A stretch of 64,000 nucleotides of DNA from Plantago ovata (lineage: Eukaryota > Streptophyta > Magnoliopsida > Lamiales > Plantaginaceae). Positions 34,513-47,229 of the stretch are shown in pieces (within the stretch, counting starts at the first letter, position 1; each line of letters opens with the position of its first letter). A program made the translations under genes and the position numbers. Below the pieces are notes generated by a model. The model made no database searches, was not told where the DNA came from, and saw nothing but the letters and a program-made list of their open reading frames with translations. Location: contig CM051455.1 of the NCBI GenBank assembly GCA_028274465.1, forward strand, positions 47,447,129 to 47,511,128, in the 5' to 3' direction.

Positions 34513-36318
34513 CAAAGAAACAAGATAAATGTAAACCTTCCTGGAGCCTGAGCGTAAAACATAAAAGAATCCGAACGACTCAACTATTTCAACAATCCAA
34601 ACACTATGGTTATGTGGTATATCTAATTTAATAGTTATAGTTTGACCAAATCTTTATCTAAACACAAATAAATTAAATACAAAAACTTCGGGTGAAAGGG
34701 TTTTAACAATTATACAGAAACGCTTTACATATATTGTGTCGACGTAGAATGCTATGATTATGAAATTGTTCGGTCAATAACATTTTTGGCTTTTTATTGG
34801 CCGAAGGTGACACATACCCTAGAACCAGATGTGTACTGATTAGGGAATGTAAGATGAACCCAAATGTGTCTTGGCTTGGGGGTTAGATCGAGACTAGTGG
34901 AAGAAGATAGATAGGTTAATTACCTTTTCCATCTGGTATGACCCGTTAGAATGTCCAAAATTTATAATTATCTATTTTGGATAAGATAACGTGAAAAGAT
35001 CCTTGTTAGGAAATAACTATGCACAAAAACTTTGTTTCATTTTTCCCGCAAGCTATGGCTGAATTCGAAAGGGCTGATATAACGTTAGCAAGTTGATGAT
35101 GCTATGCTAGTAACTGGTGAAGGTATATAATATATATTGTTTGACTTGACTTTGGCATAACAAACTAAGTGGATGACAACCCCAAAGCCATCTCATGATC
35201 ATCGTGTTAATTTGCTACATAAGGCAAAGTCAAAATTAAATTTAACCAACCAAGTCTAAAGTGCTTATTACTGTATTACTTGTATATATTTCTTCGATCC
35301 AATCCAACAATGATTTCCAGTTGCACAAATGTACATATTAGACGGCAGATTTAGTCTCAAACAGCAGCGTGGTTTTGGATTGAATACAACCATTACACGC
35401 TACTCTGTGGATTAGCAAGGCCACTTTAAGTCAATGTTTTTGACATTTCTCTTCCTGTTATCCATAACCACACTGGTATTTCACGTAAATGCCCTTCTTA
35501 TTTATCTTGCAGAACTGGTAACTAACTTGTCGATATCGATATTAATTACCCATTTTGTTTGTGTGCGCGGTAGTCTAGCGGTAGTACTAATTATTTAGTC
35601 AATTAAATACAAATATTATGTGGTTTAACATCTGAAATTAGGTTATATTATATTCATTGAACACTTTGTGTAACACTTTAGAGTGAGACGTATCCAATTT
35701 GTGAGAGTGTAATACAATCTTCAATTTTTTTTTTTTTTTTTCTGAAATGGCAAATATTACAACTACACTACTAATATACAATATACTAAACCACCTTATA
35801 TCTCCACACCGAAACCGCCTTATGTCTCCGATGGGGATCGAACATTGCACCTCTCATTCACTATTTCACCTCTCTTCCGCTAGAACACCTTATAACTCCT
35901 CCATTTTTTCTTATTTTGACCGGAATTTTTAAATTCACCGAAGAGTGTATTACACACACTCACAATTTCCGGTCAAAATTAAAAAAGTACCAAAATTGGA
36001 CGGAGTGTTACACTGGAGTACCAAAATTAGACCTGGACACTTTAGAGTATATAAATTGGACACGTCTCAAGAATATTAAAATTAAATTTTACCCACATAA
36101 TTGAAATGAATCGAAGTGAACCAATAGGAATTGAATTTAATGAGTTTTAAAATCAGGATAATTGATTCATTTAATACCCTCTCTACTTGATAGCGGACCT
36201 TTTCCAAGCGTCGAAATCAAATTGATACAGCTGCAGGGTATAATTGTCAATTGCAAAAACCATATAGTTGCCCCCAGAAAACTTCCTCCTTTCTACGACC
36301 AAGTTGACCAAAACCCAG

Positions 36319-36326
36319 TATATAAA
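36319..36326 (+). promoter_or_regulatory. TATA box of the small MEGLIPF gene (copy 2)
   Basis: tatataaa 112 bp before the ATG at 36438, identical to copy 1. Confidence 0.6.
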
Positions 36327-36437
36327 CACCACATTTCACCACCTAGCTCAACATCATCAAATCAAATTCCTTCATTACTCAAATCCTAAAATCAACTCCG
36401 AAATCCAATCAATCAATTCAATTAACGAATCAGCAAA

Positions 36438-36746
36438 ATGGAAGGCTTAATCCCATTCATCGTCAACGCAATGAAGAAGCAGAGGCCTCAAAACGCTTAC
36501 CGCTGCCTCACCGAAAGCTCCAGCGGGCGGAGCTACCACCTCCTCCGCGCCGGAGACTCCACTGAAGGATCCTCTCACCGCCGCACCCGCTCCGATTTCC
36601 CCCAAACTTCCGCCGTCGAGTTCTTTCCTGGATCCGAGCATCTCACCGGCCGCAGTACCCGAGGCCAGGTCGCCGACAATGGCGCAGCGATCAGGCACAG
36701 GAATTACCAGGCTCCTGCTGCTCTGACAAGCAATTACGGCCGATGA
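36438..36746 (+). CDS. Small plant-specific protein, MEGLIPF type (copy 2)
   Basis: The translated 102 residues are identical to the copy at 28214, and leader and TATA box are conserved. If the 8-kb repeat is an assembly artefact, this is the same gene or its other allele, not a second gene. The coding sequence carries no indel between copies, while flanking DNA does, as expected for a maintained gene (or for chance over 300 bp). Function unknown. Confidence 0.75.
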   Translation: MEGLIPFIVNAMKKQRPQNAYRCLTESSSGRSYHLLRAGDSTEGSSHRRTRSDFPQTSAVEFFPGSEHLTGRSTRGQVADNGAAIRHRNYQAPAALTSNYGR

Positions 36747-37354
36747 AGTAAAAAAATAAGAAAAACAGATAGTCTGATTCTTCGTCTGTTCAATTTGTTT
36801 GTTTATTCTCTATTGTTTAATTAGTGTTTGTGTGTAAATTTAAGAATTCTTAGCTTGGATAATTGGATTCATATTTGCAATTGTAGATTTTATCTGAAAT
36901 GTTGCTGTTATACAACAAACAAGTACTCCTGAATGATGCTGTAAGCCTGTGTCAACTGTCAAGTGTAAAAAAAATTCAGCTATTATTGATTATTTATATT
37001 TATGCTAAATAAATATGTTGTGTGCTGTTCTCCTTGTTTGACAAATTCCAAGTTATGTTTCTTTGGTTTGCTATACATAAATTCCCTGATTCATTCGTCC
37101 AATGTAGCATTAGGTGAACAGTGACTGACTAATCTCTCGTTGTGAGCGCTTAAAATTTGAAGGGATTATGCGCGCTGCCAAGTCGAATTCAAGAGTTCGA
37201 ATCCAGAAACCAGAGCTCTAGAGGTCTTTGGCTTGGGGGCAATATTACAGACCAGCTGCGTCATTGCTCTTCTTGTTACCCTATCTGACATGCTTGTATT
37301 ATTGTACACCATGATCACATCAATGAGCTCGACTTGTAGCAGTGATTGACTTAC

Positions 37355-37495
37355 CTTGTAGGAGAAGCAACTGCTATCGTATCGTCGGTATCGAACTTTG
37401 GGGTTATTCCTCAGACTCTCAGGTAAATCATTATTTCCATTAATGTCCACATCGCATAGCTCATATATTTGCTTAGGCGTTAAGGCTTTCCTATT
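37355..37495 (-). pseudogene. TFIIE-beta-like lone exon (copy 2, open)
   Basis: 141 bp, 47 codons, in frame from acceptor to donor: NRKALTPKQIYELCDVDING, then a winged-helix core with SLRNNPKV and FSYK at the donor gtaagt. The family's usual segment has a shorter spacer between PKV and F-x-Y-K; here RYRRYDSSC is inserted. Flanking exons of a TFIIE-beta gene (about 280 residues) are absent, so I call it an exon fragment even though the frame is open. Confidence 0.6.
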
Positions 37496-37776
37496 CTGCA
37501 AATATTGGACAAACTAGCTCTGCTGACTGGTAAGTATGTCATCATAATATTTGATGAAACAATAGCTAGGTTGATAGAGATCCCACAGAAATTTAAAGAA
37601 CCTGCTTGTGCAAACTACTACATGACTTCTATGCATCCATCATTTTAAAAAACGTGTGGGCATATACGAACAAGACAGTTTACCTCAAAGAGCAAGTCAA
37701 TAACAAGTTTGATCTGTGCCCTCAAAGGAGATTGCCGCACTCTTAACCTAACCTGTTAATTGTTATGTAATGTAGT

Positions 37777-38274
37777 AGACGGATGGCAATGGGCCAGGCC
37801 CGGGAAACCTAGCATTAAGCCTTGACCCGGGGCGGGCCTGAACATTAGGCCCCAGCCCGGGCCCGTCGGGTCTTAGATTTTTTTTTTTTCCTTCCATTTA
37901 TTTAGTAATAAAAATATTTTTTCCAATTATTTTTATTTAGTAATATTAAATTAAATAATAAATTATATAAATATATAAAAATATAGTATATAAAATGATC
38001 TTATATCACTTGGAAATCTTATAAGTATAGAAAAGTATTCTAAACGTATATAATAGAATAATATTACAAGTATATAAATTATAAATTCAATAGTTATAAA
38101 TACATATTTATATATATAAAACATAAATACTATATATATTCACGGGCCGGGCCTATGGGCCAATATGTTTGGCCCGGGCTCATGGGTCTAACTATAAGCC
38201 CAAGCCCGACCCATGGGCTACTCATGGTCTAGGCCCGGTATATCGGGTCGGGTGGCCCAAATTACCATCCCTAC
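37777..38274. mobile_element. Palindromic GC-ended non-autonomous element (copy 2)
   Basis: Same element as 29557-30053, with small differences (for example a longer T run near 37880 and cccatgggctac for ccatggtctac in the right arm). Confidence 0.65.
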
Positions 38275-38364
38275 ATTATCAGAGAATTTATATGATGAGA
38301 CTGCAACAGAGAAGGTTGATGCAAATGGCATAGGCTCTGCAGCAACTGCATTAGAAACAATGTT

Positions 38365-38567
38365 TATAAGTGTCGGCTTAATTTTTTAATATATTTTTTT
38401 AAATTTAATAATCGAACCATTACAATTTCACAAGTAGAATTACAAACCTAGTAATAAATTATAAATAATCCCGCACTTGGCGAGAATTGAACCTATGACC
38501 TCTAGCGTCATGACACCTCAGTTTAACCAATTGAGTTAGACCTCATTGGTATAAGTGTTGGCTTAAT
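38365..38567 (-). mobile_element. tRNA-derived SINE, present only in copy 2
   Basis: A 167-bp insert (38383-38549) is flanked by an 18-bp duplication, tataagtgtcggcttaat and tataagtgttggcttaat (one mismatch). Copy 1 has a single site. Read on the minus strand, the insert begins ccaatgaggtctaactcaat, with an A-box-like TAACTCAATTGG. About 35 nt later comes a B-box-like GGTTCAATTC, the tRNA-related head of plant SINEs. The end is A/T-rich. Length, internal Pol III promoter and long target duplication all fit. Confidence 0.88.
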
Positions 38568-39149
38568 GATATTGAGGCCTATGCCAATTTTAAAGTCCCC
38601 GACTAACATATTAATATGATATATATAGATCATTCTAAATCTTTAATATAATTATTGTGTTTCAGTAAATTAGTTTTTAGAAATCTCACACTCTACACTC
38701 GAGCATAAATATTAGCAAAATGACTTCTACCACCTGGCATCCTCTTCTTGTTCTCTTTCACTGTCTTTTGCATGTCTGCCTCGTATGCTGATAGCTTCGG
38801 TACCACCATTTTTCTGTGAATTTTTTGGGTTGAATTTGAGAAGAATATTGAAAATGGAGAAGGTGAAAAAGGAAGGAGATACTCAATTAACCTTTCAATC
38901 TCCCTCCTAAAAACCCTACTCGGTGGGTCCCAAAAGATTTGAATTTTGAAAGTTAATTATTTTTTTGCACTTTAATATAGTGGTAATCTTTGGAATTTAT
39001 TTTTTCTCCTTAATTGTGTGTTAACTGTATTGGCAAAATTAGCATATTGTTTGATCGAATAAGATTGGCCCATTAATTCATGATTTTACTTAAAGGAATA
39101 TGTTTTATTTATTCGGACCAACACGATGTGATTTCCGAGACACTAGCTC

Positions 39150-40430
39150 AATTGGCCTAGTTCAACTAAGAGGTGAATTTACAAACAAAACCTAAATTGG
39201 CCCAAGTTCATTTGGATTGGGTCGGATGGACTAATTAAGTCTAAACAGTCCAAGCTTCTGGACGGATTCATTCAGGAAAGATCCCTTCAGTTAGGCTAAA
39301 GTCAGTTCAGTCTAGATGAATAGTCCATACAGAACAAACCAATTCAGTCCAGACATGACGAACCAGAGTAGCTTCGAGGCTTATTAGTCCAGACAGGATG
39401 GAACCACTGGATTCAGGACGAATTCCCTCACGTCAGACTGAAACCAATTCAGTCCAAACGGATTAGTCCACACATGATGGAACTAGTAGATTCAGGACGA
39501 ATTACCTCAAGTCAGACTGAAACCAATTTAGTACAGACGGCTTAGCCTAGTCAGACTGAAACCAATTCAGTCCAGACGAATCAGTCCAGTCTGACTGAAA
39601 CTAATTGGTTCAAGACGACCTAAACTAGTCAAACACATCGGTTGATAGAATCCCGATGGCTAAGGTCAAACGGTTGATGCTAATCAGACTTAGAGTCAGT
39701 TTAGAATAATCTGGATGAGTTGGGGTTATTATACCAGTCGAATTCAAAACTTCATCCAACAAGTGTAAACAAGTTAGACTGAATCTAGACGGTTCAAGCC
39801 AAGAGAAATTATCTCCAAGTAGACTAGACCAACATGATGGGTTCACGACCAAGAAATCATCTCCAAGTATCCATCCGACTAACTTCTAAATAAGGTAGTC
39901 TCTTGTCTAACCTAAAAAATCATGAAAGTCTATCCGTTTCGATCAGGTCAAATCCTATCACTTCCAACCGACTGAGACATGATCAAACACACTAGCGAAA
40001 GAAATCTAACAGACCGGAAATCTCGGGGAAGAGGTTGGAACAAATCCTAAATGCACGTCTGGAGAAGTCTATATAAAGGGGAAGTATCAGACGAAAAAGA
40101 TCATTCAATTCCGACTGAAAAATCCTACTCATTTACTCTAAGCCGTGAACTTACTTCACCATAACAATCTTATCCATCCATAAACTCTCTGATACTCGAC
40201 TGGAAACCATCATTTTGTCCATCAACTCTCTCGAACGTCTGAAACCTCCGATCACCTCCCATCCCTCAACTACCTGAACCGCCTGTAATCTCCAACAATC
40301 TTCAACCTCCGTCTTTCTAGCTTCTTTCAAGAGTTAGCAACCGACCAATTCGTCCGAATACATCCGGACTCTGTCGATCCGACTCAATCAATAGGATAAG
40401 TCGAAGTAGGAATGTAAGCCCAAAAATTAT
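39150..40430 (+). mobile_element. LTR-like repeat with 79-bp units (copy 2)
   Basis: Counterpart of 30740-32030, including the 79-bp units and the tatataaa near 40069. Nearly identical to copy 1. Confidence 0.35.
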
Positions 40431-41130
40431 ACTTGTGTTGTAGTAGTACTTAATAAACATTCCGCCATCTTAAGTGGTCCTTTGGTGTGGAGGTGTTCCG
40501 TCCCTCGGTTTCCTTTAGTTTGCTTCTTGTTTGCTTATGGGTTCTTGCTGATGTTTGGGGTTGAAATTGGGTTGCAAGATCTTCTAAGAGTGCTCAAGCT
40601 GTCTTTTTGAAGGTTTGAAGAGTTGTGAGTTCTTTGGTGTTGAAGTGCATTTTGGCCTCTCGGTTTGGTGATCTCTTTGAGCTAGCTTTGGTTCTCTTGT
40701 ATGTTGCTGTGGTGGTTTTGGTTTTGCATGTTAGAGTATACAGGGGCCACTTTTCTTTTCCGTAATTGTCCCGTGATTCAAAGGAGATGATCATCTTTCG
40801 GGTCTAGCAAAGTACCCTAAACTTGCTATGAAAGTTATCTCACTCCTTGGCCTTGGGTAGAGACAGTAGAGTTGGTGGTACAACTCGTCACCATCTCGGA
40901 CTCTTGCTAGTAAGATTGACAAACTAGACGAGAGGGGGTCAAGTAGCGTTATGGTCACATAACGGTTTTAGGGTTTGCTCTTGTCTAATACTCTTTACAT
41001 GCTCGGTTGTATTGGTTATGACATTTTCATTTGGTGGCATCTCTTATGCACTTTGTTTTGTAATCTCGTTTGTGTTGATTAATATAAATTTTACCTTTAC
41101 TATAAAAAAAAAAAAAAAAAAAAAAAAAAA
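40431..41130 (+). mobile_element. LINE-like 3' end with A run (copy 2)
   Basis: Counterpart of 32031-32755. It ends in a run of about 27 A. The last 70 bp before the A run (41033-41103, with gtaatctcgtttgtgttgat) do not match copy 1. Confidence 0.5.
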
Positions 41131-41158
41131 CAATTCCACCTTCTCATATTCTTCCTCA

Positions 41159-42108
41159 ATGAAACTTCACCGCTGAAAAAACACGAGGCAGAGGCCACAA
41201 AACGCATATTGTTGCCTCTCCAAGAGCTCTAGCGGGCAGAGTTACCCACTCCTCTGTGCCGGAGACTACATTGAAAGCTCTTCTCTCAAACTTCTGCTGC
41301 CGAGCTCTTTCCTGGATCCGTTCATCTCACCTGCCGCATTAGCCAAAGTCAGGTCACCGACAATGGTGCAGCTAGGCCTGTCATAATAGGCCAAAGCCTA
41401 TTTAACTACCTAAAACTAATTAAAAAAAGCCTACCTAAATCCATCCATTTAATAAATGGGTAATAATATATGATAACCATTAAGAGCCCAATTAGAGTAG
41501 TTTTTATTAATAGGTAAATAGGCAACTATTAGGCCTCTTTACCAGAAAGAACGGAACTTCACAAGCAAAAAGAACGGAACGAAGTCACAGACCTGAAATC
41601 TTCTCTGGCTTCTCCGAAACAATTTCACCGTATGTCTCTGCAGAATCTTCATCTTACATCATCTCTCTCCTCTCTCGTGGGATGTTACAATCTGGTTGGG
41701 TTTGTTGTTTTTTTTGTGTGTGGATTTGAGGCACTCAAGAAGTGTTTGATAATATGCTAAAGAGAGATTTGAGTTTGAAAAATTGTTGCTGACAATAACA
41801 GATAGTATCATTTTCTTTTTTGTGGTATGGGTTGCTTGAGAAGTGAAACACTGGAGCTATAGCTGAATTATCTGCCTTAATACGAACTTATTTATGTTAA
41901 TACCTATTTGAATTCATTCTCTAAGGGTTGATTTGAACTTTAGTTATCAAAATTGTTTTGCAGTGGCCAGTGAGCAGTGAACTTTAGTTATCTAATTGCA
42001 CCTATTTACTATATACAATAGGTGCAATTAGATTGACAGCTCTAGTGCAGCAATCAGGCACATGAATTACCAGGCTTCTGCTGCTCTGATGAGTAATTAC
42101 GGTCGATG
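41159..42108 (+). pseudogene. Split relative of the MEGLIPF gene (copy 2)
   Basis: Same structure as 32784-33733. Here the run in ccacaaaacgc keeps four A, as in the functional gene (ctcaaaacgc), while copy 1 has three. The tail after the insertion again reads AAIRHMNYQASAALMSNYGR. Confidence 0.85.
41366..42051. mobile_element. hAT-like element in the pseudogene (copy 2)
   Basis: The same 672-bp element (41373-42044), 7-bp duplication gtgcagc and hairpin as in copy 1. Confidence 0.82.
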
Positions 42109-42498
42109 AAGTAAAACCCAAGCGATTCTGGCTCATCATCATTTGTTTCATTTCGATTTGTATATTCTATAGTTTGGTGCTTGTATCTACATTTAGCAAT
42201 GTTTAGCTTAGATTCAAATTTGTAGTTGTAGATTTTATGAAATGTTGTTGATTTACAAATTACTACAAGTATGATACTCTAACAAGTTTAAACATTCAGA
42301 TACTATTGATTAATTAATGACTTTTATTCCAAGCATGTTCGCCTTTTCTGATTGATTACTCAAAAAAAAAAAAAATCTGTTGACCAGACGAAATATGCCC
42401 AAGCCAAACAGTAATCTCACAAACACACAGTAAGACAGTCAGACAGACAAGAAACTACTGCCAGCATCAAGAAAGCAATTAAACAAAAGATAAAAAAA

Positions 42499-42859
42499 AG
42501 GCAACGGAAAAGGCTTAAATCACATGCTTAAAGTCGGAAGCGCAAATTCGCAAACTATTTTCTGAGATTCTTAGCTTATCAAAGGAATTCTGAACAGTTA
42601 AGAAGGGGGTTACCAGAATGCAGCCAAAGGAACTTGCAGAGAAGTCGGGGCTGGGAACTCGTAGAAACGAGCAATACAATTGTGGTGCTGATCCCACATA
42701 AAGTTCTTGATGAGAAGAGGCATTTAGATGCTCTGGACAATCTCTAAATCCACATACACGCACAATGAACAAAGAATCCATGACCAAGTCAAGGTGTACC
42801 ATCAAAGAAAGAAGTGCACATAGGCCAAGTTCATGTACCCAGAAAAAAACAAATGGACA
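42499..42859. other. 3' region of the Arg/Ser-rich gene
   Basis: First unique sequence after repeat copy 2. It probably holds the 3' UTR of the minus-strand gene. No other gene is seen. Confidence 0.4.
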
Positions 42860-45800
42860 TTATTTAGCTAAGAGAGCCTCAATCTTTGAGATCTGATCTT
42901 CTTCATTCTTCGGGGTTGGACTTCTATTAGCCTCGTCATATAGATCATGCTTCCATTGTCAACACGACCTCCACTAGGACGCGAGTCCTGCCCAGCAGTG
43001 AAGCCATCTCTGCCCCGATATCTATTGCCAGCACCATTTCGGTTGAAGGATGAAGCATTACCCCTTCGCCAATCATTCTTAGTAAAGTCTCTATCCCCAG
43101 AAAACGGCCTTTCACGTGTATTACCACTTTCTACAGCACGGTCTTTAGGCTTTCGGCGTCACAAGATCAGCATTTTAATTTCGTTCTCTGGTTCATGGGA
43201 AATCTTTTGCTCCCTGAAGGCTTGCCTTTTCCGTTCGGCAGGTTTTGGATTAGCTTCCATTTCAAAGTACCCATCATGTCTCCAGACACGGTCAGCATCT
43301 CTGCTATCCTTAGTCCTCTCATCCTTTCGGTGTCTATCACTTGCTGTAGCTGTGTCATTTGTTCCATCTCTCTGCTGCTCGTTACTGGTCTCTCCACGAC
43401 CCGCGCTCTGAGAAAAAGAAAATAACTTTCAACAATCCGTTGATAGATGAAAAATGTAAAATCACACTCACAGAACTTCCACTCTTAAACTGAACCAATC
43501 AATTAAGACTTAGGAACTTGTATGTATCGTGAGAGGTGGGATAACAGCATTAAAATCTAACGTTATATGCGACTCTCTGGTTTAAATAAAAAAGGGTTTT
43601 GATGCAGAATTCCAACATGTGAAGAAAGCTGGTTCAACAAAAATAAGACGGGGGATCAGCCCAAGTTCATATACTAAAATTGGCTTTTGTGCATTTTCCT
43701 CGAGAAAATGATGAAAAACAATGAATGAGATACATTAGTTGCTAACTTGCTACTGCTTTTGAACTTGATCGATGGCGTTGGAAAGTAGTATATCTATCTT
43801 AAAACTGAATAATGAAGCAGGGAGAGTCAGAAAGAGAAACATATAACATGAGAAATGCTGGTAATCTGGATTCTGTAACAATTTGGATACCTATACTCCA
43901 TTTCACAGCCAATCTAATTCTTTGAAAACTATCAAACATTACCTCAGGAATGTAAGCATTATACAAGACAATGAGACACTGACAATTCCTTGTGAAGGAT
44001 AACCTCCATTCCTCTACTAAGACCGAATCAAATCCACGGCCATACAACAAATAGTCTGAACTTCCCCGGAAAGCATACTAAACAGATAATGAACCTCAAA
44101 AGTAATTTTAGTGAAGTGTTTCTTGATGAACATAAAAGAAAAACGTTTTAAAGCAAGTTTTCACATAGTGCAAAAGCGCGGGTGAGAGAGCGTAAATTTT
44201 AAAAATAATTGAGAGCGAAAGCGCCCTCAAGTATTTTTATGACTATTACAAAAACTTACAATTATATATATGGAATGTTATCTAATGAAACAATCATTTT
44301 ATGCAAGTATTCATAAAAACATTCAATATGGTGATGATGTTATGCATGTTATATGTTATATTAAGGGTTAATGCCATTATTCAAATTTCAACCACTAATA
44401 TATTTCATGTCCGAGATAATTAAATCCAAGCCAATCGGAATATCCTAAATATCACCAAAACCCTACTCATCCTCAAAATCACATTTTCATTTTTGCATCT
44501 CACTTCGTCCTGCCACTAGAAATTCAATTCCTTCATCAATCTTTAAAATTTCATCTAATTGGATATATCTCAGATAATAACTATTCTGGATTCCATGATT
44601 CTTTGATTCTTCATCAATTCCTGTTGGGAAATTTTCCCATCAGCTTTCTTTGATTCTTTATCACTTCCAAACTTGTATCCTTCATTATTATTTGATTCAG
44701 TAGTATACTTTGAACCCTCTCTGAACTCTGCTATTAATAATATCCATAGCAGCAGATTTCTTCTATGTTTCCATCCCTAATTCTGCTAAAAGACCATGAT
44801 AAATGACGAAACCAAGTAGGTCACTGTCTAAAGCGTGAATTAATCTTTCCTAGTGCTATATATAGTGTCTTTGTCGCTTTCACACGCTTCGAGGCTCTGG
44901 AACGCTCTACGTGACCTAGATCCAAACTATAGGACACTGAAACCCTAGATCAGTTAAAACTAGAACTGAACACTTTATAAACTGAAAGTTAATACAAAAT
45001 TACAGATGTCATATACCAGTTAAAACTAACCTTTATCCATCCGCCGAGAAAAGCTTCTTCCATCTCGCCCAGCACTACCACGGTCATCGTGCTGTTATAA
45101 AAAAGAACAGTAGGCCTAACACTGTTATATATGGAGGTACTTGAAGTCACCAGGCTGGACAGAAAACAAAATGCCCAGTAGGGATAGCGCATCAGAAAGC
45201 AAAACATTGTGTGAAACAAGAATCTTAAGGAATTCTTTCTTGTTCCTTTTTTCAAACATTGGGATGCATGGGCTCGTATCTATAGTTTATAAGATTCCTG
45301 AAACAATTTTTTTAGAGATTGGAGAATCTGAAGAGAAGCTCATAAAATTAACAAACAATTTCAAGACGCTTAAATGAACATTTTGCCACCCATTGTGCTG
45401 TGATGGAATTATCACAATTATAATTTAATTTTAGATCGTTTGGAAGATGTCATACCAAAGACCAACCGCAGTGTTTGATATCAAACTTAAAGGCATGAGA
45501 AGAAAAATTATCCCTGGATCCAGGTCATGGCACAGGGAACTATTAACTATCGGAATAGGACAGAATAATCAAACTATTTAAATAAGCATAGAGTATCGGA
45601 TCGATTGATAAAGGCAAAGGAGACACTTCACATAAGACCTGGTTTGAACAGATTATAAAAAGAGAAAAATCAGCAAAAGGAGAAAATACACTTCCTCAGT
45701 TGAAGATAATAAGAATTTGAAATATTATATACCTGAGAATATGATGTTGTCCGGGGTAATATAGCTGAATCCGACGAATGTCTGGTAACTCCTCGGCGTT

Positions 45801-47116
45801 TGTTATCTTTGTTATCTGTGTCTTTGGATTCTTTGTTAATGGTTTTCGTTTCAAGCTTTGAATCACTCACTAATGGCGCCTCAAGAGGTGATGCATCCTG
45901 GAGATGACGGTGATTCTTCTGATCACGGTCCAGTCGATCATCAGCGTTGGTAGGTGGCCTTTCAGTCTCTGGTTTACCATCCCTTCTAGATCTCTTAGGG
46001 CTGAATATAGACCAAAGAAACTTATCATGTAAGCTATGTTTTGCTTTATCTAGCATAGTGTAGTGCACGTTATAGCAAGCAACATCCAAAACAAAAGGAG
46101 CAAAACAAGTATCCTGATTCATCAAGATAAAGTGCATAAATGCATAGAATTGATTATATTTTGTCTTTCCGTAACAAAACTCAGCTCACTTCACATAATC
46201 AGCGACTCCAACAGTTAAAAGGAAAACAATATTCAATTACTTCACGCGATAACAAGTCAATAAAGTAGGATAGACAAATATGGTGAATAACGGGTAGTAG
46301 AATGTTTAATTTAGGGGGTATCTCTAAATGTGAACTCAGAAAATAGGGGAATACTGGCTTCCTCTGGCATTGATCAATTCTGTTCCATTGGCCAGATACA
46401 ACCCAATGCTGCTAGTCTGCTACATATATGGCCGTGACGGTGCAAAAAGAGGCAGCAAAGGGCTTGCCTCATCACACGAGAAATGAAAGGCACAGTGCCA
46501 GCACATTTTGCAGATCAGACAACAGCCCTAGCTAAATTCTAACCAAGTTGCACTTCTACAAGAAATGAATAATATAACAACCATTCTACATGTTCGAGTT
46601 AGTCCAGCACACAATACTATGCAATAACCATCATCCTAAAATCCAAAAACGGTAGGACATCCATAATTCCATACCAATATGAACACAGCACTATGCCTCC
46701 AAATCCCCACAACTGATCATAAAATATTAAACTAGGGATCAGTTTTTCAGCTACATGATAAAATTGCAACTAATCGGCTAATTACAAACAGAAGTGGCAA
46801 TGTAAGCACAGAAATTATAGTTAATCACATTCCACCTGATAATTTCCCTCAATAAAACTTCGCCGCTGACAAAACGACGACGATTCAGCTCAATTCAAGT
46901 CTACAGGGAAAACCTTACAACTATTCAACTCTCAAAATTTCAAGCACCGTTGAATACTAGCAGCGCAAATCCACAAAACTAGCAAAAACTGCGGCATTAC
47001 ATAAAGTAATAACACAATGAAAACGATAAGCTGGTGTGATCCGTTTACCTTGGCTCACGGTCGAATCGAGAACGATAGCGTTTCGTTTCGGAAGTGCGGT
47101 CTTCCCGACGAGACAT
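42860..47116 (-). pseudogene. Charged Arg/Ser-rich nuclear-type protein gene, frame-broken
   Basis: Four exons on the minus strand: 47049-47116, 45733-46000, 45031-45091 and 42860-43407, all GT-AG; exon 4 is followed by the stop TAA. Exon 1 starts MSRREDRTSETKRYRSRFDR. It joins in frame to SPKRSRRDGKPETERP (exon 2) and HDDRGSAGRDGR (exon 3). Exon 4 holds DADRVWRHDGYFEMEANPKP, an Arg/Gly-rich part, and a C terminus HDLYDEANRSPTPKNEEDQI, then SKIEALLAK. Composition (RS, RD, KE) suggests a nuclear RNA-processing type protein. I recall similar plant proteins of unknown role but cannot name the family. Total exon length (945 bp) is divisible by three, but exon 4 changes frame near 43385, around 43135-43175 and near 42955. 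Those breaks may be assembly indels rather than decay; a full-length product would be about 314 residues. Confidence 0.65.
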
Positions 47117-47229
47117 TTGTAGGGTTTACTTTCTTCTCCAGAGAAGATGGAAATGGAAATGCAGTGACACTATACCAGATGATGATGATGAGCAGGATGC
47201 AGAAGCTTTTTACCTTGAGGTGTATTCTG

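Larger units (their letters stand above)
34223..42498 (+). repeat. 8.3-kb direct repeat, copy 2 (contig start)
   Basis: Begins immediately after the gap at the sequence matching 26005 and ends at the sequence matching the last bases before the gap (agataaaaaaaag). After that the unique sequence continues. See the individual copy-2 entries. Confidence 0.97.

Noticed and set aside
38383-38549. A tRNA gene on the minus strand
   Set aside because: A and B boxes are present but no cloverleaf or acceptor stem closes, and an 18-bp target duplication surrounds it; a SINE explains it.
42947-43411. 154-codon plus-strand frame
   Set aside because: Antisense of exon 4 of the Arg/Ser-rich gene; the minus-strand reading has splice sites and a characteristic composition.
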